A stretch of 64,000 nucleotides of DNA, taken from the NCBI RefSeq assembly GCF_037076455.1, contig NZ_AP028679.1:2867501-2931500 (forward strand). The letters are read 5' to 3'. The notes beneath the pieces are model-generated. The model had not been told where the DNA came from. It saw only the letters and a program-made list of their open reading frames with translations, and did not search any database. Below, piece after piece: positions 41,962 to 51,875 of this stretch. Source of the stretch: Desulfoferula mesophila. GTDB lineage: Bacteria > Desulfobacterota > Desulfarculia > Desulfarculales > Desulfarculaceae. Position 1 is the first letter of the stretch. The number at the start of each line of letters is the position of its first letter. A program made the translations under genes and the position numbers.

Positions 41962-43164
41962 CTAGCTCACACGCTCGATAAGGGTGGCCACACCCTGGCC
42001 ACCGCCCACGCAAGCGTTGGCCACACCCCAACGCGCTTGTTTCTCCTCAAGTATGCGGGCCAGGGTGCCCACCAGACGCACGCCGGTAGCTCCCAAGGGA
42101 TGGCCCAGGGCGGTGCCTCCGCCCTTTACGTTGACCCTGTCCGGGTCCAGGCCCAGCTGCTTGATGCAGTTGAGGGCCACGATGCAAAAAGCCTCGTTGA
42201 TCTCCCAGTAGTCGACATCCTCCGCCCCAAGGCCGACCTTGTCCAGGGCCATGTTCGAAGCGGGCACCGGCCCCTCGCCCATCAGGGTGGGGTCCACGCC
42301 CACGAAACCCACCGAGCGCACGGCGGCCAAGGGCCTCACTCCCCTGGCATCCGCCGCCTGGCGGGACATGAGCACCATGGCCGAGGCCCCGGCGTTGAGC
42401 GGGCTGGAGTTGCCCGCGGTGATCACCCCGTCCTCGCTGAACACCGGCTTGAGCTTGCTCAAATCCTCCAGGGTGGTCTGGGGGCGCACCGCTTGGTCGC
42501 GGTCCACCATGAACTGGTTGCCCTCGGGATCCTTGGCGGGCAGGGGCAAAATCTCGCCCGCGAAAAACCCTTCCTGTTGGGCCTTGGCCGCCAGCTGATG
42601 GGAGCGCAGGGCCCAGCGGTCCAGGTCTTCACGGGTGAAGCCGCACTGGCGGTGCAGCTTTTCGGCGGTCAGCCCCATGAACATGGTAGTGTCCATGTCC
42701 CAGTGGGCCAGACCCTCTTCCTCGTAGAGCCGGGGGTTCACGCTGATGGTGCCGTTAGTGAAAAGCGTCGGCCCCATGGGCACCCGGGTCATGTGCTCCA
42801 TGCCGCCCACCACCACCACGTCGGCGAAGCCGGTGGCTACCTCCATGAAGCCGATGTGCAGCCCGGCCATGGATGAGCCGCATTGCTGGTCCAAGAACTT
42901 GGCCGGGGTGCGCTCGGACATGTTGGCCAAAAAAAGCGGCAAGCGTCCGCCGTAGGTCCAGTTTTCGCTGACCCCAAAGGAGCAGCCCACCAAAAAGTCC
43001 TGAACCTCTTCCGGCTTGGCCTTGGCCTGCTCCAATACGGGCGGCAGCACCGCGGCCAACAAATCGTCGGCCCGGTAGCCACCCAGCCAGTCCCGGGAGG
43101 GATCCTTGGGACGGGCACGGGATTGGGCGGTGCGCAGATAACCGGCGATGACTACTTCTTGCAT
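41962..43164 (-). CDS. thiolase (acetyl-CoA C-acetyltransferase / 3-oxoadipyl-CoA thiolase-like)
   Basis: This 400-residue thiolase has the nucleophile Cys in DQQCGSSMAGLHIG near residue 90, GGGTALGHPLGATGVRLVG with the catalytic His, and ANACVGGGQGVATL with the second Cys. The ATG at 43164 follows GGAG by eight bases; the open frame extends upstream to 43386 but without homology. It is transcribed with the CoA-transferase genes, so together they could convert acetoacetate or a 3-oxo acid into acetyl-CoA units. It lies downstream of livK on the same strand. Confidence 0.93.
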   Translation of the reverse strand: MQEVVIAGYLRTAQSRARPKDPSRDWLGGYRADDLLAAVLPPVLEQAKAKPEEVQDFLVGCSFGVSENWTYGGRLPLFLANMSERTPAKFLDQQCGSSMAGLHIGFMEVATGFADVVVVGGMEHMTRVPMGPTLFTNGTISVNPRLYEEEGLAHWDMDTTMFMGLTAEKLHRQCGFTREDLDRWALRSHQLAAKAQQEGFFAGEILPLPAKDPEGNQFMVDRDQAVRPQTTLEDLSKLKPVFSEDGVITAGNSSPLNAGASAMVLMSRQAADARGVRPLAAVRSVGFVGVDPTLMGEGPVPASNMALDKVGLGAEDVDYWEINEAFCIVALNCIKQLGLDPDRVNVKGGGTALGHPLGATGVRLVGTLARILEEKQARWGVANACVGGGQGVATLIERVS

Positions 43165-43257
43165 GATGCTTACTCCGTTGGCTAGGGCACGTTTCCGGAG
43201 GGGCCCGCCCATGGCCGGCGCGGCGGGCCCACCCGGAGTCGGGTCCTGGATGGCGGC

Positions 43258-43277
43258 GGCGGGGGCGAACCCCCGCC
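43258..43277 (-). terminator. GC hairpin after livK
   Basis: GGCGGGGG-CGAA-CCCCCGCC gives an 8-bp stem with a tetraloop 19 bases beyond the livK stop on the minus strand; a second stem (GGGCCCGCC/GGCGGGCCC, 43201-43230) follows. Neither has a T-run. They may limit read-through into the thiolase gene or protect the abundant livK mRNA. Confidence 0.4.
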
Positions 43278-43295
43278 ACCGTCTTGGGAGGGGAC

Positions 43296-44507
43296 TTATT
43301 TCACGCTCCACCACGCGGGCAGGATTAACTTGGCAGTGGCGTACTTCGCGGGGTAGACCGGAAGACGCTGGCCCTTGCCCTGCCACTGGTGCCAGATCAT
43401 CATGGGGCGGCCGTCGCTGCCGCAGATGGTGTTGTGGTTTTTCTTGAACTGGATGCGACCGCTGACGCCGACGTAGTCGGTCTTCTCGATGGCCGCCACC
43501 AGGGCGTCGGGCTTGGTGCTGCCCGCGGCCTTCACCGCGCCCGCCACCACGTACACCGCGTCATAGGTGAAGCCCGAGGCGTACTTGGGCTCCTTGCCGA
43601 ACTCCTTGATGTAGTCGGCCCAGAAAGGCTTGGTCTTGGGGGTCAAGGGCACATCGTAGGCGCCGTACATGAACACGGTCTCGCTCTTGCACTTGCCGTT
43701 GGTCTTGTCCCAGAAGTCCTCGGAGCCGGCGCTGGTGTCGCAGCCGCCGATGGGCGGGCCCTGCATGTCGTGCCACTGGTTGATGTACACCGCGCCGTCG
43801 GCGATGGCGCTGATCTCAAGCAGGAACTGCACGTTGGCGTTCTTGACCCGGCTCAGGATGGGCGCGAAATCGGTCTCCTTGAAGGGGAAGCGGATGTAGT
43901 CGCTTACCTCGATGCCCTTGGTCTTGATCTGCTCCACGAACTGAGAGCCCATGAGCTTGGTCCACTTGGCGTCCTCGGCCATGACCGCGATCTTCTTGAT
44001 TTTGAGTTTAGGCTTGAGGAAGCCGTCCACGAACTCCACCATGCCGTTGACCTGGTCGGTCTCGTTGAGCATGAGGCGGAAGAAATACTTATAGCGGTCG
44101 TAGTCCTTGGCCACCTTCTCGCCGAAGGTGTTGGAGGAGGAAGCGGTGGAGATGAAGGGCACCTTGTAGCGGGCCACGTGGTCCATGAGCGAGAGCACCA
44201 CGCCCGAGGAGAAGGCGCCCATGACCGCCTTGACCTTGTCCACCATCACCAGCTTCTTGTAGCCGTTGATGGCCTTTTCCGGTTTGATCTCGGTGTCCTC
44301 GATGAACAGCTCCAACTTCTTGCCGTCGATGCCGCCGGCGTCGTTGATGCGCTTCACCGCCATCTTGGCCGCGTTTACCTCGCCCTCGCCCACCTGGTGG
44401 CTCAGGGGGGCCAACAGGCCGATGCGAATGGTGTCGGCCGCCGAGGCCGGACCCGCGGCCACAACCGCCAGGCCCAGAATCAGCATGACTGCCAGAAATT
44501 TTTTCAT
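43296..44507 (-). CDS. livK: branched-chain amino acid-type ABC transporter substrate-binding protein (LivK-like)
   Basis: This 403-residue periplasmic receptor has a Sec signal (KKFLAVMLILGLAVVAAGPASA) and the family I LivK fold: IRIGLLAPLSHQVGEGEVNAAKMAVKRINDAGGIDGKKLELFIEDTE, VKAVMGAFSSGVVLSL and KVPFISTASSS. In many anaerobes such receptors bind aromatic or short organic acids rather than leucine. Here livHMGF lie directly upstream and thiolase/CoA-transferase genes downstream, so a carboxylate ligand is plausible. It is the last transporter gene of the unit, 39 bases after livF. Confidence 0.93.
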   Translation of the reverse strand: MKKFLAVMLILGLAVVAAGPASAADTIRIGLLAPLSHQVGEGEVNAAKMAVKRINDAGGIDGKKLELFIEDTEIKPEKAINGYKKLVMVDKVKAVMGAFSSGVVLSLMDHVARYKVPFISTASSSNTFGEKVAKDYDRYKYFFRLMLNETDQVNGMVEFVDGFLKPKLKIKKIAVMAEDAKWTKLMGSQFVEQIKTKGIEVSDYIRFPFKETDFAPILSRVKNANVQFLLEISAIADGAVYINQWHDMQGPPIGGCDTSAGSEDFWDKTNGKCKSETVFMYGAYDVPLTPKTKPFWADYIKEFGKEPKYASGFTYDAVYVVAGAVKAAGSTKPDALVAAIEKTDYVGVSGRIQFKKNHNTICGSDGRPMMIWHQWQGKGQRLPVYPAKYATAKLILPAWWSVK

Positions 44508-44546
44508 GAATCCTCTCCCTGCTATTTAGTTAAAAGTCCTCGGAGC

Positions 44547-45254
44547 CTAAAGCCCCAGATATGAACTCCTGATGCTTGGATCTTCGCTAAGCTCTTTGCT
44601 GGTGCCGCTTATGGTAATGTGACCCTCTTCCAGAACGTAGACCCGCCGGGCCAGCTCGAAGGCCATGTGGGCGTCCTGCTCCACCAGAAGGATGGTGGTG
44701 CCCTTGGCCATGATCTGGCGCACCGCGGTGGCGATGGCCTCCTTGACCAAGGGAGCCAGGCCGAAGGAGGGCTCGTCCAAAAGCAGGATGCGCGGGCTGG
44801 CCATCAGGGCCCGGCCCACGCACAGCATCTGCTGCTCGCCGCCGGACAGAGTGCCGGCCATCTGGCGCAGGCGCTCGCCCAGACGGGGGAACAAATCCAG
44901 CACGTACTCGTAGTTGGTGTCCCTCTCCGCCTTGTCCTTGGCCAAAAAGGCGCCCAGCTCCAGGTTTTCGCGGACCGAAAGCTGGGGGAACAAGTGGCGT
45001 CCCTCGGGGGCCTGTACGATGCCCAGGGCCACGGTCTGGCTGGAGGTGACCCCGGTCAGGTCGTGCCCCTGGAAGGTCATCTTGCCCTCCCAGTCCTTGA
45101 GGGCGCTGATGGAGCGCAGCAAGGTGGTCTTGCCCGCTCCGTTGGGGCCGATCACCGCCACGCACTCGTCGTTTTCGATGGCCAGGCTCACCCGGTCCAG
45201 GACTAGGGCGCTGCCGTAGCGCACCACCAGGTTTTGAATCTCAAGCAGAGGCAT
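44547..45254 (-). CDS. livF: branched-chain amino acid ABC transporter ATP-binding protein LivF
   Basis: This 235-residue ATPase has Walker [12 protein letters not shown], the signature LSGGEQQMLCVGRALM, Walker B ILLLDEPSFGLAP and the H-loop region in LVEQDAHMAFELA. The EPSFGLAP form is typical of LivF. I start it at the ATG at 45254, which overlaps the end of livG by 14 bases, since the upstream part of the frame has no similarity. It forms the ATPase pair with LivG. Confidence 0.94.
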   Translation of the reverse strand: MPLLEIQNLVVRYGSALVLDRVSLAIENDECVAVIGPNGAGKTTLLRSISALKDWEGKMTFQGHDLTGVTSSQTVALGIVQAPEGRHLFPQLSVRENLELGAFLAKDKAERDTNYEYVLDLFPRLGERLRQMAGTLSGGEQQMLCVGRALMASPRILLLDEPSFGLAPLVKEAIATAVRQIMAKGTTILLVEQDAHMAFELARRVYVLEEGHITISGTSKELSEDPSIRSSYLGL

Positions 45255-45999
45255 AGCTATCCTTGGTCCCCAGATAGGCCTCCACCACCGCGGGGTGGTT
45301 GACCACCTCCTGGGGGGTGCCGGCGGCCAGCTTCTGTCCAAAGTCGATGGCCACGATGCGATCGGCCACCTTCATCAGTTCCTTGAGCTTGTGCTCGATG
45401 ATCAAAAGGGTTATGCCCTCCTGATTGAGCGTCTTTATCAGCTCCACGATGGCCTGGGTCTCTATGGAGGACAGGCCCGACAGGGGCTCGTCCAGAAGCA
45501 AGAGCTCCGGCTGCACCATCAGGGCCCGGGCGATGTCCAACAGGCGCAGGTCGCCGTGGCCCAGGGCCGAGGCGGGCTGCTCCAGATCCTTGGGCAGGCC
45601 CACCTGCTCGGCCACTTCCAGGATGCGGTGGCGGGCCGCCTCTTCGTCCAGGCCCTGGCTCAGGAAACGCGGGCCGTAACAGGCCACCCGGATGTTGTCG
45701 AACAGGGAAAGCTCGGGAAAGGGCTTGACCAACTGGAAGGTGCGGGCCAGTCCCTGGTTGACGATCTGATGAGGCTTCTTGCCCAAGAGGCTTTCGCCCC
45801 GGAAGCTAACCCGGCCGGCGGTGGCCGGCAAAAAGCCGGTGATCAGGTTGAACACCGTGGTCTTGCCCGCCCCGTTGGGGCCGATCAAACCCAGGATCTG
45901 GCCCCGGTCCAGGGAGAAGCTCAACTTCTCCACCGCGGCCAGGCCTCCAAAGTGCTTGGTGAGTTCGTCCACCACCAAATAATCGCGCGCTTGTGCCAT
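45241..45999 (-). CDS. livG: branched-chain amino acid ABC transporter ATP-binding protein LivG
   Basis: This 252-residue ATPase has Walker [18 protein letters not shown], the LivG-specific [18 protein letters not shown] and [16 protein letters not shown], Walker [13 protein letters not shown] and the switch [10 protein letters not shown]. The ABC signature reads [15 protein letters not shown], where LPYGQQRRLEIARAL is usual, a notable but probably functional variation. It sits between livM and livF; the gap to livM is three bases. Confidence 0.94.
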   Translation of the reverse strand: MAQARDYLVVDELTKHFGGLAAVEKLSFSLDRGQILGLIGPNGAGKTTVFNLITGFLPATAGRVSFRGESLLGKKPHQIVNQGLARTFQLVKPFPELSLFDNIRVACYGPRFLSQGLDEEAARHRILEVAEQVGLPKDLEQPASALGHGDLRLLDIARALMVQPELLLLDEPLSGLSSIETQAIVELIKTLNQEGITLLIIEHKLKELMKVADRIVAIDFGQKLAAGTPQEVVNHPAVVEAYLGTKDSYASA

Positions 46000-46002
46000 G
46001 GC

Positions 46003-46962
46003 CTAACCTCGCTTGCCGCCCAGCTTGAAGGCCCGGGCTATGGGCTGCCCCCAGCTGATGATGCCCTTGGGGGCGAAGAAGATGATCACCACCACCATCA
46101 CGGTGTAGATGAGCAGGCGATACTCCTCCATGTCCCGGGACAGCTCATTGAACAGCACCAGGATCAGGGCCCCCAGGAAGGGCCCGGTGATGGTGCCCAT
46201 GCCGCCCACCATGGCCATGATGAGGATGGTGGTGGAGAGCACCTGCTCCATGCTGGTGGGCCCCACGTGGGTCAGCGAGTAGGCGTAGACGCTGCCCCCG
46301 ATGCCGCACAGGGCGCCGCTGATGGAATAAGCGCGGATCTTGACCCAGGCGGTGTTGATGCCGCTGGCCAGCACCGAGTCCTCGTTCTGGCTGATGGCCT
46401 TGAGCACCAGGCCCCAGCGCCCCCGGGTGAACCAGATGAGGAAGAGAAAGATCAGCGACATGACGATCAGCACGAAGTAGTAGTCGCCGACCAGGGAGTC
46501 GGTGAGCGGGTGGATGCCCGGGATACCCTCCTCGCCGCCGGTGTACTCGCTGAACATGATGGAGGACTCGTAGGCCACCGCCGCGAAGGCCATGGTGATG
46601 ATGGCGAAATAGGGCCCCTGCATGCGCAGGGTGAGGTAGCCGATGAACATACCCAAAACACCGCAAAGGACGGCGCACATGGGCAGCACCAACAAGGGCG
46701 GCAGGCCCAGGTGCAGGTCCACGAAGGCGGTGAGATAGCCGGCCAGGCCGATGAACAGGGCGTGCCCGAAATTCATCAGATGGGAATAGCCGGCGAACAC
46801 GTCCCAGCTGGTGGCGAAGATGATGTAGAAGTAGGCCGTGGTGAAAACCGAGAGCAGGTAGAAGTTGTCGGAGAACAGGGGCACCAGATAGAACCCGAAC
46901 AGAATCAGGCCGTAGAAAACGGCGGTGCGCTTTTGGGCCGGAGTTTTCAGATAGGACAGCAT
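46003..46962 (-). CDS. livM: branched-chain amino acid ABC transporter permease LivM
   Basis: This 319-residue permease has about nine hydrophobic segments and the LivM motif GHALFIGLAGYLTAF near residue 75, RMQGPYFAIITMAFAAVAYE, and the ATPase-contact loop RGRWGLVLKAISQNEDSVLASGINTAWVKI. The ATG at 46962 overlaps the livH stop by one base. The frame continues upstream inside livH but without homology. With LivH it forms the membrane channel. Confidence 0.94.
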   Translation of the reverse strand: MLSYLKTPAQKRTAVFYGLILFGFYLVPLFSDNFYLLSVFTTAYFYIIFATSWDVFAGYSHLMNFGHALFIGLAGYLTAFVDLHLGLPPLLVLPMCAVLCGVLGMFIGYLTLRMQGPYFAIITMAFAAVAYESSIMFSEYTGGEEGIPGIHPLTDSLVGDYYFVLIVMSLIFLFLIWFTRGRWGLVLKAISQNEDSVLASGINTAWVKIRAYSISGALCGIGGSVYAYSLTHVGPTSMEQVLSTTILIMAMVGGMGTITGPFLGALILVLFNELSRDMEEYRLLIYTVMVVVIIFFAPKGIISWGQPIARAFKLGGKRG

Positions 46963-47822
46963 CAGTGCAACCTCCTGCCCAGGATGCCCGAGGGTCTGAA
47001 CACCAGGAACACGGTGAGCAGCACCAGGGAAACCACCTCGGTAAGCTTGGGCGAGACCACGAAGCCGGTGAAGGTTTCCAGCCAGCCCAGGAAAAAGGCG
47101 GCCAGGATGCTGCCGGTGAGGCTGCCGATGCCGCCCACCACCACCACCACGAAGGCCTTCATCAGGGGCATGTTCCACATCTCCGGGGTCATGGACATGA
47201 TCGGCGAGATGAGGGCCCCGGCCACCGCGGCCAAGAAGGCCGAGGCGAACATGGAGAGGTTGAACACCTTCTCGGTCTCGATGCCCACCAGGCGCGCCCC
47301 GTCCTCGTCCATGGACACGGCCAGGGCGGCCACGCCGTAGCGGGTGCGGGTGAGCGTCAGCCACAGGCCCAGCAGCACCACCGCGGTGATGCCCACGATG
47401 AGCAGTTGGTGCCAGCTCACAACCACCCCATTGAGGTCCACGCTGCCTTCCACCAGGTTGGGGATGTTCATGCCCTGGGAGCCGTAGGTGAGCAGGATGA
47501 CCTCCTGGGAGGCGAAGGCGATGGCCACGGTGAGGACCAGCACGTAGGTGTGCGAGGAGCGCATGGGCTTGAGGAACACCCGGTCCAGGAGCATGCCCAG
47601 GGCCCCCACCAGCACCGCGGCCAAAAGGATGGCCGGCGGCAGGGGGATGCCCAGGCTGTAGAACAGGGTGTAGGTGAAGTAAGCGCCCAGCATGTAGAAA
47701 GTGCCGTGGGCCAGGTTGAGGATGCCGGCCACCGCGAAGATCAGGGTGAAGCCGGTGGCGATGAGGGCGTAGACGCAGCCCTTGATGGTGCCGAATATGA
47801 TGATCTCTTGCAGGAGTTCCAC
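46962..47822 (-). CDS. livH: branched-chain amino acid ABC transporter permease LivH
   Basis: This 286-residue permease contains the LivH signatures GTIKGCVYALIATGFTLIFAVAGILNLAHGTFYMLGAY, and RTRYGVAALAVSMDEDGARLVGIETEKVF for ATPase contact. It has about eight membrane segments. I choose the GTG at 47822, seven bases after AAGGA, over an upstream ATG in the same frame; the encoded N-terminus then fits the family. It is the first gene of livHMGFK-thiolase-CoA-transferase, which lies downstream of a sigma-54 activator gene and an AT-rich control region. Confidence 0.93.
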   Translation of the reverse strand: MELLQEIIIFGTIKGCVYALIATGFTLIFAVAGILNLAHGTFYMLGAYFTYTLFYSLGIPLPPAILLAAVLVGALGMLLDRVFLKPMRSSHTYVLVLTVAIAFASQEVILLTYGSQGMNIPNLVEGSVDLNGVVVSWHQLLIVGITAVVLLGLWLTLTRTRYGVAALAVSMDEDGARLVGIETEKVFNLSMFASAFLAAVAGALISPIMSMTPEMWNMPLMKAFVVVVVGGIGSLTGSILAAFFLGWLETFTGFVVSPKLTEVVSLVLLTVFLVFRPSGILGRRLH

Positions 47823-48261
47823 GTCGCTTTCCTTACTGCCGCCTGCCGAAACAACGGCCAGAACCGCCAAGACATCGTCTGGTGGAAGGTTTGTGGAACT
47901 CCCCCGCCCCAGGGGCACCATTCCGGCGCGTTGCCGGTCGCTGTTGCATGGTCTTTGCTGTCAAGGCCTTCTCCCGTGTAAGTTGCCTCGCCGGACACCC
48001 GATAATTAGTATCGCTAATACATAATGACTACATATTAGTGATTAGCATGAATGAGCGCTCAAGCGAATCTGGGTGGCTGTTACAAGCAAGAGATGGGCC
48101 ATTTTGGGCAATATGCTGTAATCACAGGCAAAATCGGATACCACAGTCTAGCGTATCGATGCACTAATGCATCAGTACGCCAGTTAAAATACTTATATTT
48201 TATATTTTTGGCTTAATTCAGTGGAGTTACGGATATTGATGCGCATTAGCATCGCGATGCC
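47823..48261. other. AT-rich control region between the sigma-54 activator gene and livH
   Basis: These 440 bases are far more AT-rich than the surroundings between about 48000 and 48260. They contain three 16-bp palindromes (listed separately), an ATTAG-TATCG-CTAAT inverted repeat around 48006-48020, and several partial TTAGTGATTAG-like repeats. The liv promoter must lie here on the minus strand. A TGGTAT-TTTTGC pair near 48127-48143 resembles a sigma-54 promoter but its spacing is one base too long. I see no gene. Confidence 0.6.
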
Positions 48262-48271
48262 TTATTGCATC
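48158..48271. repeat. three GATGC-N6-GCATC palindromes, likely regulator sites
   Basis: Copies lie at 48158-48173, 48238-48253 and 48256-48271, each GATGC, six bases, then GCATC, with AT-rich centres (ACTAAT, GCATTA, CTTATT). The last two are 18 bases apart start to start. The third overlaps the end of the activator gene. They could be upstream activator sites for the PAS/sigma-54 protein encoded next to them. Confidence 0.55.
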
Positions 48272-50001
48272 GATTTAATGCCGTAGCGTTTGGCCTTGCG
48301 GGCCAGGGTGGACTGATTCACCCCCAAGCGGCTGGCCGCCTTGCGCTGGCTGCCGAAGTTATCGAGGGCCTGGGCGATGAGCCGCCGCTCCACCTCGGCC
48401 ACGGCCGAGGACAGGCACCAGCCCTCCTCACCTTGGGGGCGGCTTTCAGGCGGGGCCTGCACCGGAGCGGGCAGGTCCGGCACGTCGATGCGCTCGCCCG
48501 GGGTGAGCACCACCAGGCGCTCCAGGATGTTGGACAACTCGCGCACGTTGCCGGGAAAATGGTAGTTGCAAAGGCAGTCCACCGCCGCCGGGGTGAGCAC
48601 CTTGTTGGTGCGGCACTTGCGGTTGAACTCGCCCAGGAAAAAGCGGATCAACGAGGGGATGTCCTCCACCCTTTGGCGGAGGGGGGGAATGGTGATGGGC
48701 ACCACGTTGAGCCTAAAGAACAGGTCTCCCCGGAAGGTGCCCTGCTCCACCATGGCCTCCAAATCGCGGTGGGTGGCGGCCACCACCTGGGTCTCGATGC
48801 GCCGGGCCTGGGTGCCGCCCACCCGCACCAGCTCGCCCTCCTCCAAAAAGCGCAGCACCTTTACCTGCACGTTCAGGGGCAGTTCGCCCACCTCGTCCAA
48901 AAGCAGGGTGCCGCCCTCGGCCAACTCGAACAGGCCCGGCTTACCCTTGGAGCGGGCCCCGGTGAAGGCTCCTTGCTCATGACCGAACAGCTCGCTCTCG
49001 ATCAGGGCTTCGGGTATGGCCCCGCAGTCCACCCGGATGAAATCGCCATCCTTGGTGCGCGAGGCCTTATGGATCACGCGGGCGAACATGCCCTTGCCCA
49101 CCCCGGACTCGCCCCGGATTAGCACCGTGGAATCCACCTCGGCCACCTTCACCGCGGTGGAAAGCACCCGCTGCATGGCCTCGGAGCGGATCACCACCTG
49201 ACGCAGGAAATCCCGCTCGTGGTACAGGGACTCGATCTGGGAGCGGTAGGCCGAGTTGAGGGCCTTGGTCTCCTCCAGCTCGCGCTGCAGGCGGTTTAGC
49301 TCGGTGATGTCGCGCTCGTTGACCACCACCATGCTCAACCTGCCGTCCGGCTCCATCACCGGGTTGCCCGTGACCAGGATTTCCTTGCCGTGGGGAAGCC
49401 GCTGGGTCATGGTTACCGGCTCGCGGCGCTTGAGCACCTCGAGGCTTACCGAACGATCCACCACGCCGGAGGCCACCACCTCCTGCATGGACTTGCCCAC
49501 CACCTCCTCGGCCTTGATGCGGTTGATGCGCTGGGAGGCCTGGTTCACCCGGATCACCTTGCCTTCGGCGTCGCAGATCCACAGGCCGTCGAAGGAGGAC
49601 TCGATGATGGCGTTGGGCAGGCGCACCAGCCGTTTGTAGCAATCCAGTTCGGTGACCAGCTTTTCATAGTCGCTGATGTCTTGCAGGGTGCAGACCACCC
49701 CCACCACCTGGTCCTCTTGCATGATGGGGCGGCGGTTGGCCACGATGGTGTTGCCCGAAATTTCCAGCTTGTGGCCGATCTGGGGCTCGCCGGTTTGCAG
49801 CACCCGGCGCAGCTCAGGCCAGTTGTCCGGCAGCACCTCGGCCGCCGCGCGCCCCAACATCGTGTCGGGCTCCCGGCCCAGAAGCTCCCCGGCCGCCTGG
49901 TTGTAGACCTCTATCACCCCCTGGGCGTCCAGAACCACCAACCCGGTGGCCGCGGCGTCCAAGACCCGCTCCAAGCGCATTTCAGGGGATTTATCAGGCA
50001 T
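48262..50001 (-). CDS. PAS-domain sigma-54-dependent activator with TyrR-like helix-turn-helix
   Basis: This 579-residue activator has two PAS domains (about 8-115 and 127-240), a short coiled linker, a sigma-54 AAA+ domain (about 265-490; Walker A GESGVGKGM, GAFTGA loop intact in HEQGAFTGARSK, Walker B LLLDEVGEL) and a C-terminal helix-turn-helix (QRKAASRLGVNQSTLARKAKRYGI) of the TyrR/Fis kind. It has no receiver, so it should sense a ligand through the PAS domains. It is transcribed toward the liv operon, which it probably activates, perhaps in response to the transported acid. Confidence 0.94.
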   Translation of the reverse strand: MPDKSPEMRLERVLDAAATGLVVLDAQGVIEVYNQAAGELLGREPDTMLGRAAAEVLPDNWPELRRVLQTGEPQIGHKLEISGNTIVANRRPIMQEDQVVGVVCTLQDISDYEKLVTELDCYKRLVRLPNAIIESSFDGLWICDAEGKVIRVNQASQRINRIKAEEVVGKSMQEVVASGVVDRSVSLEVLKRREPVTMTQRLPHGKEILVTGNPVMEPDGRLSMVVVNERDITELNRLQRELEETKALNSAYRSQIESLYHERDFLRQVVIRSEAMQRVLSTAVKVAEVDSTVLIRGESGVGKGMFARVIHKASRTKDGDFIRVDCGAIPEALIESELFGHEQGAFTGARSKGKPGLFELAEGGTLLLDEVGELPLNVQVKVLRFLEEGELVRVGGTQARRIETQVVAATHRDLEAMVEQGTFRGDLFFRLNVVPITIPPLRQRVEDIPSLIRFFLGEFNRKCRTNKVLTPAAVDCLCNYHFPGNVRELSNILERLVVLTPGERIDVPDLPAPVQAPPESRPQGEEGWCLSSAVAEVERRLIAQALDNFGSQRKAASRLGVNQSTLARKAKRYGIKSMQ

Positions 50002-50184
50002 CCTTAAGGCTCCGGCTCCCGCTTGCCGCCTCGGGGGACATCCCCGGAGTGTTTAGGCAAGGCGGCCATTTCCGCTTACCATACAACAACCTGCCGCCAT
50101 GTCCAGGCATCTCTGGTAAAGGCTGGAGCGAACTTCGCGCGCCGATGGCGACCCGCAACGGCGCGCCTCGACGGCTCATGGCCC

Positions 50185-50222
50185 AAAAAAGCCGGGACGG
50201 AAGAGGTGTCTCCCGTCCCGGC
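50185..50222 (-). terminator. intrinsic terminator of purA
   Basis: On the minus strand a stem of about 11 bp (GCCGGGACGGG with CCGTCCCGGC) is followed by TTTTTT (complement of 50185-50190), about 30 bases beyond the purA stop. This is a classic rho-independent terminator. Confidence 0.8.
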
Positions 50223-50253
50223 TGTATTATGCCTTGGCTACTGGTGAGAGCGT

Positions 50254-51626
<1,373 letters not shown>

Positions 51627-51642
51627 CGAGACAAAGCCCAAA

Positions 51643-51671
51643 TTGCCGCCCGGCTATTCCCATGCTATAAT
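51643..51671 (+). promoter_or_regulatory. promoter of tRNA-Gly
   Basis: TTGCCG at 51643-51648 and a perfect TATAAT at 51666-51671 are 17 bases apart. The tRNA begins 13 bases after the -10 element. Confidence 0.75.
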
Positions 51672-51683
51672 CGCCGACCTAAC

Positions 51684-51761
51684 GCGGGAGTAGCTCAGCC
51701 CGGCTAGAGCGTCAGCCTTCCAAGCTGAGGGTCGCGGGTTCGAATCCCGTCTCCCGCTCCA
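51684..51761 (+). tRNA. tRNA-Gly, anticodon TCC
   Basis: The acceptor stem GCGGGAG pairs with CTCCCGC (51751-51757), followed by discriminator T and an encoded CCA. The D-arm starts TAGCTCAG, the anticodon loop is CTTCCAA with TCC, and the T-arm has GTTCGAATC. It is a single gene with its own promoter and terminator. Confidence 0.95.
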
Positions 51762-51771
51762 AACAATACCA

Positions 51772-51806
51772 AGGGGTTAGCCAATCTGGCTAACCCCTAT
51801 TTTTTT
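51772..51806 (+). terminator. intrinsic terminator of tRNA-Gly
   Basis: AGGGGTTAGCC-AATCT-GGCTAACCCCT forms an 11-bp stem followed by A and seven T bases, a strong rho-independent terminator 10 bases after the tRNA. Confidence 0.9.
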
Positions 51807-51875
51807 GCCGAATGACCAAAAAGTGACTTTAGGGCTCAAATTCAGCTCTCTCCAGCAAGTGTAAACCTCCCCCGA

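Noticed and set aside
48127-48143. Sigma-54 -24/-12 promoter for livH (TGGTAT and TTTTGC on the minus strand)
   Set aside because: The distance between the GG and GC elements is 11 bases instead of 10, which normally abolishes sigma-54 binding. Kept only as a remark.
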